From assembly GCA_963579925.1 (NCBI GenBank), contig CAUZJA010000028.1:1-18758 (forward strand): a stretch of 18,758 nucleotides of DNA, given 5' to 3'. A program made the translations under genes and the position numbers. Positions 14,686-18,758 of this stretch are shown piece after piece. Origin of the DNA: UBA1151 sp963579925. GTDB lineage: Bacteria; Chloroflexota; Dehalococcoidia; Lucifugimonadales; Lucifugimonadaceae. Positions within the stretch are counted from its first letter, which is position 1; every line of letters starts with the position of its first letter. The notes beneath the pieces were generated by a model, which was given only the letters and a program-made list of their open reading frames with translations, did not search any database and was not told where the DNA came from.

Positions 14686-16146
14686 CTAAACCGCGGGCAA
14701 TGTTATGTCGTCGTTTACTTCTGCCTGCCAGACGCGGAGGCGGGAGGCCATCTGCCGGATTCGGTCTTTGTGCTCCGGCATGTCGAACAGATTCATTAGC
14801 TCGTGCGGGTCCGAGTTCAGGTTGTACAACTCACATTGGTCGCCTGGCGAGAGATTCAGCTTCCAGCGATCACCGGTTATGACCGAGCGCCACGGCACGG
14901 ATACCATGCGGTTGATGGCAGGCGAGCCGAGATTGCGGTCGCCCATGCCGTTCCACTGAACGAACACGTCGTTGTCGTCTAGATCTGCGTCGCCGTTCAC
15001 GACGGGCATCAGGCTATTGCCCTGTAGGTGATCCGGGGTGCTCTCACCCATCATCTCAAGGATGGTTGGTACCATGTCGACCAGCCCTACGGAGCCGGGC
15101 ACGCGTTTGTGGTCGACTCCTGGCAGCTTCATGAGCAACGGAACCCGGGCGGCCTCTTCGTAGAGGGACCGTTTTTCCAGCATGCCGTGATCGCCGGCCA
15201 TTTCGCCGTGCTCACTGGTGAAGATGATGATGGTGTTCTCGTACTGGCCGGTCTCTTTGAGCGCACTGATGATTTTTGCAATCTGGTTGTCTACTAGCGT
15301 CACGTTATCGAAATACTGTGATCGCAGCTTTCGCCATCCGGCCTCGGTGGTGGTGTCGTGATTATCCCCACCAGCCTCGCCGAGCGGGTTCAATCCGCCG
15401 CCCATGTAGTGATCGGCGCGGAGTCGGTTGACCAGCGAGCCGCTGTCCGGCCGTTTCAGGAAACCGGGTCCGACAGGCAGTTCAGCGGGGTCATACAACC
15501 CGTTCAGCGGTCCCGTGTACGGCGGATGCGGCTCGAAAAAATTCACGAACGCCAGCCACGGCCGATCAGAGTGATCTGACTCCGGATACTCCCGGATGAA
15601 CTCAGGAGCCACTTTGCCCAGATAGCCTGCCTGCGTCAGATGCTCCGGCAGGTTCGCACCCGCCACCCAACCTTCATAGGAGAGAGTTGGAGGGGGCGGT
15701 TCGACACCGTTTTCGCGCAGGTAATGGTTGTAGTCAGCCTCAACACTCCGGTACTCCCGCTTGGTGAAGCATGGGCGATGAAAGTCCTCGATACTTTTCC
15801 AGTGATCGAAGCCGTGCTGCGGAATCGCGTCGTCGCCCAGATGCCATTTGCCCATGTGAGCGCAGTAATAGTCATCGGGTGCCAGATCACCGATAGTCTG
15901 CGCTCCGCGAGGCAGCGGAATGTTGTTCCGGTGCAGCCCGGTGGATTGAGGATAGAGGCCGGTCATGATGGTTGCCCGCGAAGGCGCGCAGACCGGCTGA
16001 CTCACATACGCGTTCTCAAACACAACACTCTCATCCGCAAGGGTGTTCAACGTGGGAGTCTGAATCCAGTCATTGCCATAGCAGGCCATGGTGTCCTGGC
16101 GCTGCTGGTCAGTGAGTATGAAAAGGATATTCGGGCGATCTGACAA
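14686..16146 (-). CDS. Type I sulfatase (arylsulfatase family)
   Basis: A 486-residue sulfate-ester hydrolase. RPNILFILTDQQ gives a metal Asp at 13, and PVCAPSRATIMTG is the CxPSR sulfatase signature whose Cys53 is converted to formylglycine by a separate enzyme (not in this window). HMGKWHLG, EPHPPY and SEHGEMAGDHGMLEK complete the active site. The C-terminal LYNLNSDPHELMNL is typical. No signal peptide is evident, so a cytoplasmic site is likely. The start is TTG 16146-16144, with AGGAG 8 bases upstream and MSDRPNIL as family N-terminus. An in-frame ATG at 16248 lies inside the antitoxin operator palindrome and adds sequence foreign to the family. It heads the sulfatase-DinB-methyltransferase-HAD operon. 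It may act on a sulfated organic compound; the substrate is not readable. Confidence 0.93.
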   Translation of the reverse strand: MSDRPNILFILTDQQRQDTMACYGNDWIQTPTLNTLADESVVFENAYVSQPVCAPSRATIMTGLYPQSTGLHRNNIPLPRGAQTIGDLAPDDYYCAHMGKWHLGDDAIPQHGFDHWKSIEDFHRPCFTKREYRSVEADYNHYLRENGVEPPPPTLSYEGWVAGANLPEHLTQAGYLGKVAPEFIREYPESDHSDRPWLAFVNFFEPHPPYTGPLNGLYDPAELPVGPGFLKRPDSGSLVNRLRADHYMGGGLNPLGEAGGDNHDTTTEAGWRKLRSQYFDNVTLVDNQIAKIISALKETGQYENTIIIFTSEHGEMAGDHGMLEKRSLYEEAARVPLLMKLPGVDHKRVPGSVGLVDMVPTILEMMGESTPDHLQGNSLMPVVNGDADLDDNDVFVQWNGMGDRNLGSPAINRMVSVPWRSVITGDRWKLNLSPGDQCELYNLNSDPHELMNLFDMPEHKDRIRQMASRLRVWQAEVNDDITLPAV

Positions 16147-16223
16147 CTGTTCCGCTCCTGATGTTTGGGGGTGCCGGATGAGGGTACGGCATTGGGGCGG
16201 TGAATCAAATCTTAGGTCTGTTC

Positions 16224-16262
16224 TACATGCATAATACATGCAGTGCATGCGTTATGCATGTA
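16224..16262. promoter_or_regulatory. 39-base palindromic operator of the toxin-antitoxin module
   Basis: Centred on 16243, arms TACATGCATAA (16224-16234) and TTATGCATGTA (16252-16262) enclose a second palindrome CATGCA-G-TGCATG (16237-16249), with only two mismatched pairs between. It ends 10 bases before the antitoxin ATG, the usual place for autorepression by a ribbon-helix-helix antitoxin. It also lies 77 bases upstream of the divergent sulfatase start. Confidence 0.75.
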
Positions 16263-16272
16263 AACTACTTAC

Positions 16273-16515
16273 ATGGCCAAAGCAGTCCAAATAAGAAATG
16301 TTCCGGATGATGTCCACAAGAAGCTGCGCATCAGAGCAGCTGGAGAAGGCCTTTCGCTCTCTGAGTACTTACTCAGAGAGCTCACTCGTATGGCGAATAC
16401 CACCACGCCTGCGGAACTAATGGAGCGTGTGGCGTCGAGGCCCAAGACCGATATATCCAACCAATCCGTTGTGAACATCATCAGAGAAACTCGCGACCGC
16501 GAATGGCCGTCCTAG
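16273..16515 (+). CDS. Ribbon-helix-helix antitoxin (FitA/VapB-like)
   Basis: An 80-residue DNA-binding antitoxin. The N-terminal AVQIRNVPDDVHKKLRIRAA, GEGLSLSEYLLREL is a ribbon-helix-helix unit: the beta strand at 4-8, then two helices. The C-terminal SNQSVVNIIRETRDREWP, including the Arg-rich tail, is the segment that in FitA-type antitoxins inserts into the PIN toxin's active site. It neutralises the toxin and represses its own promoter, probably at the 39-base palindrome just upstream. No Shine-Dalgarno sequence precedes the ATG, so the transcript may be nearly leaderless. The 13-base overlap with the toxin gene indicates coupled translation. Confidence 0.92.
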   Translation: MAKAVQIRNVPDDVHKKLRIRAAGEGLSLSEYLLRELTRMANTTTPAELMERVASRPKTDISNQSVVNIIRETRDREWPS

Positions 16516-16895
16516 ACACTTCGGCTGCAATCGCAGGACTGGTGACAGGGGAGAATCAAGCACTACTTGAATCGATCGCTGTTCACCACGAGTTCCAGAG
16601 TCCGTATCTGATTGAAGTGGAGTACCTCCATGTGCTCAGGCGACTGGCTCATCGCGGCGATATCACTCCGGATACTGCCTGTCGTGCGATTGAAGAGTTC
16701 ATCGAACTTCCAATCATCATGTACGCGCAGACTCCCCTTTTTGAGCGCATGTGGCAGCACCGAAATCAGGTGAGTGCTTATGATGCTGCATACCTTGCGC
16801 TTGCTGAGTCACTGGAGGTTCCGTTAATAACATGTGACCTCAGATTGGCCCGGGCCAGTGACGGACTTGTCGAGGTCGAATTGTTCGACTCTTAG
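16503..16895 (+). CDS. vapC: PIN-domain ribonuclease toxin (VapC family)
   Basis: A 130-residue PIN-domain endoribonuclease, toxic when its antitoxin is lost; VapC toxins cut tRNA or rRNA at specific sites. The four acidic metal ligands are visible: Asp5 (VLDTSA), Glu40 (IEVEYLHVLRR), Asp94 (SAYDAAYLALAE) and Asp112 (ITCDLRL). Length is normal for the family and no damage is seen. The ATG overlaps the antitoxin end by 13 bases. Which RNA it cuts cannot be inferred. Together with the antitoxin it forms a complete module, placed between the sulfatase operon and a strong terminator. Confidence 0.94.
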   Translation: MAVLDTSAAIAGLVTGENQALLESIAVHHEFQSPYLIEVEYLHVLRRLAHRGDITPDTACRAIEEFIELPIIMYAQTPLFERMWQHRNQVSAYDAAYLALAESLEVPLITCDLRLARASDGLVEVELFDS

Positions 16896-16931
16896 ACTCT
16901 TACGCGATCTACTAGTACACCTCAACGAACC

Positions 16932-16974
16932 AAAAAAAAGAAACGCCCCGATTGCTCGGGGCGTTTCTGCGTGA
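16932..16974. terminator. Strong terminator downstream of the toxin gene
   Basis: GAAACGCCCCG (16940-16950) pairs perfectly with CGGGGCGTTTC (16957-16967) over a 6-base loop. Eight As at 16932-16939 give an ideal T-tract on the minus strand, so it serves the minus genes at 17154-17850 and also closes the toxin-antitoxin transcript. Confidence 0.85.
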
Positions 16975-17000
16975 AGAGGGGTAGGAGGTATTCAGATGTG

Positions 17001-17141
17001 CCGCTAGACGTAGCGGATGCGGAGGTGCGGAAGAAGTAGATTGGAGGGCCACTTCAATCAATTAGGTGCGTCTACGCCAGTTGCGATGCACGCATCGCCT
17101 GAATGGCACCCTAATTCCCTGATTGCAACCCATTTCAGGGA
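17001..17141. other. Two small hairpins in the 3' region of the DUF6941-like gene
   Basis: CCGCTA-GACG-TAGCGG (17001-17016) and TCCCTGA/TCAGGGA (17116-17122 with 17135-17141) lie between the terminator and the minus-strand stop at 17154. They may shape the 3' end of that transcript. No gene is supported between 16975 and 17153. Confidence 0.35.
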
Positions 17142-17153
17142 GCAGTACGCTAC

Positions 17154-17600
17154 TCAGGGTTGGACGGTTGGCTCTGTGTTGATGGGCGTTGCGGTGAACA
17201 CGCTTGCGCCCAGAGACATGGCGTTGGCCCATACTTGGAACTCATACTTCCCTGCCGCAGGAATCGGTATTCGAGGGAATGAGACGCCAACGTCTTGTGA
17301 CGCCAGACGATCGGTGATGGTCATCCGGGCCGTCGCCTGCGCCAGCTTCTCGCCTGTGCTCACGCGTACGAATCGAATCTCCAGGTCGTAGATTCCTGAG
17401 GCATCCGAGAGCTTCAGGTAGACGGATAGCGGTCGCTGAGTTGGGAACTGAGCCGCCGAAACCTGGTTGAAAATCCCAATCAAGTTCCACTTCCCAGACG
17501 CCGGGTCACGGGCCGCCAGATCGCACAGAACCGGGCCAGTGAGAATTGGCCTGATCTGGCTTAGATTTACTTCTGAATCGTCGATAGGTTGGTTGGTCAT
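17154..17600 (-). CDS. DUF6941-like hypothetical protein
   Basis: A 148-residue soluble protein, predicted mostly beta. PVLCDLAARDPASGKWNLIG, then IFNQVSAAQFPTQRPLSVYL, resembles the opening of DUF6941-type proteins (a CD.v..d..gK..liGiFd.i....fP pattern). It is followed by alternating strands (GIYDLEIRFVRVSTGEKLAQ, and PRIPIPAAGKYEFQVWANA) consistent with a small beta-sandwich. Function is unknown. A weak ribosome site (AGAG) precedes the ATG. It may be cotranscribed with the small gene at 17647-17850, whose stop lies 46 bases upstream, and ends before the T-rich terminator at 16932-16974. Confidence 0.75.
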   Translation of the reverse strand: MTNQPIDDSEVNLSQIRPILTGPVLCDLAARDPASGKWNLIGIFNQVSAAQFPTQRPLSVYLKLSDASGIYDLEIRFVRVSTGEKLAQATARMTITDRLASQDVGVSFPRIPIPAAGKYEFQVWANAMSLGASVFTATPINTEPTVQP

Positions 17601-17646
17601 GTTCTCTGGTATTGAGCCTACACGACCGGTAGCCCGAGCGCGCTGA

Positions 17647-17850
17647 TTATCGCGCTTTGGAGGCGGCTACAGCGTGAGCGGCCTCAACTGTGTCAACATC
17701 GTCGGCGTGCCGCCCGCCGAACAGGTTCTCGATTCGCATGTATTGGTAGCCGATGAAGGCCTGCACTGACTGGGGAAGATGTGACTGACCGTAAGTCATT
17801 GCTAAGGCAGCGATGCCCAGCAAATATGCGTATGCGAGTATCTTTTCCAT
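17647..17850 (-). CDS. Small hypothetical membrane-anchored protein
   Basis: A 67-residue product: one hydrophobic helix near the N-terminus (ILAYAYLLGIAALAMTYG, about 4-21) with a short charged start, then a soluble tail (SVQAFIGYQYMRIENLFGGR, then an acidic and Ala-rich end). It could be a single-pass membrane protein with its tail outside, or have an uncleaved signal anchor. AGGA precedes the ATG by 10 bases. No homologue is recognised; the evidence is the hydrophobic helix and the position before the DUF6941-like gene. Confidence 0.5.
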   Translation of the reverse strand: MEKILAYAYLLGIAALAMTYGQSHLPQSVQAFIGYQYMRIENLFGGRHADDVDTVEAAHAVAASKAR

Positions 17851-18062
17851 GGAGAACCATTCCTGTAGTCGGCGTCCGTGGCTTGCCCTGCCACCTCATT
17901 CACGCTAAAAGGAATAGTCCTTTTGAACCGCTTCCAGTGGCTCATGCATGGTGAGCTAATTGGACCATCCGCCTGTCACGACTAGGATAAAATTGTACTG
18001 ATTCCACCAGTATCGATCCCACGATGAACCGACTTGCAGTTCGACTGACTAAGGAGACCGTG

Positions 18063-18758
18063 ATGGACCTTGAAGTCTTCGTGACGCCGGGACTTGGCGA
18101 TAACAGCTACCTGCTTGTCTCCGGCGATAACTCCGTGATGGTTGATCCTCAACGTGATGCCTGGCGATTTCTTGAGGTTGCGAGACGTAAAAACATTCGT
18201 GTGGATCATGTACTTGAGACGCACGTCCACAATGATTATGTCTCCGGCGCCAGGGAGATTGCCAAAGCGGCGGGGGCGGAGATCGTTGCCCCCTCTGCGG
18301 GCGGGTACAAGTTCACACACCGCGCAATTGCCGAAGGTGACGAACTTGAACTTGGCGCTTATCGAATCGCCGCGTGGGCCAAGCCCGGGCATACCCCGGA
18401 ACACATCTCATATCTTGTTTTGGACGCGAAGTCTGACAGGCCCATCGCCATCTTCAGCGACGGTAGCCTCATCGTGCAAAGCGCTGGCAGGACTGACCTG
18501 CTAGGCGAAGCGCACACAGCAGCCTTGACCGCGTCGCAATACGAGACAGTCAGTCGTATTGGTGCGCTGCCTGCCGATGTCCAGATCCTGCCCACACACG
18601 GTGCAGGCAGCTTCTGCGCCGCATCGGCTCCAGGTGGAATGACGATATCGACCATCGGCGCGGAAAGAACGAGCAGCATTGTGTTTGGCCCTGACAACGT
18701 GAAATCGTTCGCTGCACAACAACTTTCAGGACTCCAGGAGTATCCGGCGTACTACGCC
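18063..18758 (+). CDS. Metallo-hydrolase of the rhodanese/persulfide-dioxygenase-like group (3' partial)
   Basis: The first 232 residues of a protein cut by the right edge. LEVFVTPGLGDNSYLLVSGD is the metallo-beta-lactamase opening; ETHVHNDYVSGA carries the HxHxD motif in the form seen in ETHE1-like and MBL-rhodanese proteins. PGHTPEHISYL supplies the next His, and FSDGSLIVQSAGRTDLLG and LPTHGAGSFCAAS follow. That last pair is typical of bacterial MBL proteins that continue into one or two rhodanese domains. A rhodanese tail is therefore expected beyond the window. Likely role: handling of sulfane sulfur. ATG 18063 is chosen because AAGGAGA sits 5 bases upstream; ATG 18024 is in frame but lacks this. 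Confidence 0.88.
   Translation, partial: MDLEVFVTPGLGDNSYLLVSGDNSVMVDPQRDAWRFLEVARRKNIRVDHVLETHVHNDYVSGAREIAKAAGAEIVAPSAGGYKFTHRAIAEGDELELGAYRIAAWAKPGHTPEHISYLVLDAKSDRPIAIFSDGSLIVQSAGRTDLLGEAHTAALTASQYETVSRIGALPADVQILPTHGAGSFCAASAPGGMTISTIGAERTSSIVFGPDNVKSFAAQQLSGLQEYPAYYA

Noticed and set aside
16147..16248. Extension of the sulfatase to ATG 16248
   Set aside because: The added residues (MHCMYYACRTD and on) are a reading of the operator palindrome and match no sulfatase N-terminus.
18142..18504. 120-codon plus-strand frame and its minus-strand counterparts near the right edge
   Set aside because: They are other-frame readings of the metallo-hydrolase beginning at 18063, whose motifs are unmistakable.

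Overview
The window looks like a bacterial chromosome segment, most plausibly from a Chloroflexota lineage of the SAR202/Dehalococcoidia kind. This is inference. It rests on the gene repertoire (luciferase-like flavin oxidoreductase, several short-chain dehydrogenases, a type I sulfatase, an NHL-repeat lyase-like protein), on a Chloroflexi-style kinase N-terminus with a GEGGKKKVYLA loop, and on short palindromic intergenic repeats. Every ordinary gene fits the standard code, and TAG is a common normal stop here.

Layout, left to right. 1-2318: the C-terminal bulk of ComEC, the DNA-uptake channel, cut by the left edge. 2319-3000: about 640 bases with no credible gene but with a run of nested hairpins ending in a perfect 38-base palindromic terminator, a candidate structured RNA. 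3044-3799 (-): a winged-helix-like hypothetical protein. 4111-5951 (+): a two-gene unit of an NHL beta-propeller and an SDR oxidoreductase, followed by palindromic repeats. 6264-6551 (-): clpS. 6687-6761: tRNA-Gly(CCC).

6717-9846 is the most informative region. The 3' half of tRNA-Gly is repeated in direct orientation at 9810-9846 (34 of 37 bases identical). Between the copies lie a tyrosine recombinase whose reading frame begins abruptly at the tRNA end, and a decayed tandem family of aminoglycoside-phosphotransferase-like genes: one intact, one with only its C-terminal half, one with only its first ~20 codons. The C-terminal fragment is joined out of frame to the N-terminus of a Ser/Thr-kinase-type protein. 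This is the skeleton of an integrated island that has undergone deletions.

9909-12814 holds a flavin monooxygenase plus metallo-hydrolase pair (-), divergent from an SDR (+), which looks like a small catabolic or detoxification cluster. 12841-16146 (-) is a tightly packed operon: sulfatase, DinB-like protein, SAM methyltransferase, HAD hydrolase. Two of its four genes, DinB and HAD, carry a single in-frame TAG with convincing family sequence continuing beyond it. 16224-16895 is a VapBC/FitAB-type toxin-antitoxin module preceded by an exceptional 39-base palindrome. 17154-17850 (-) has two small hypothetical genes. 18063 to the right edge is the start of a metallo-hydrolase of the rhodanese/persulfide-dioxygenase-like group.

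No CRISPR array, rRNA gene or intact insertion sequence was seen.
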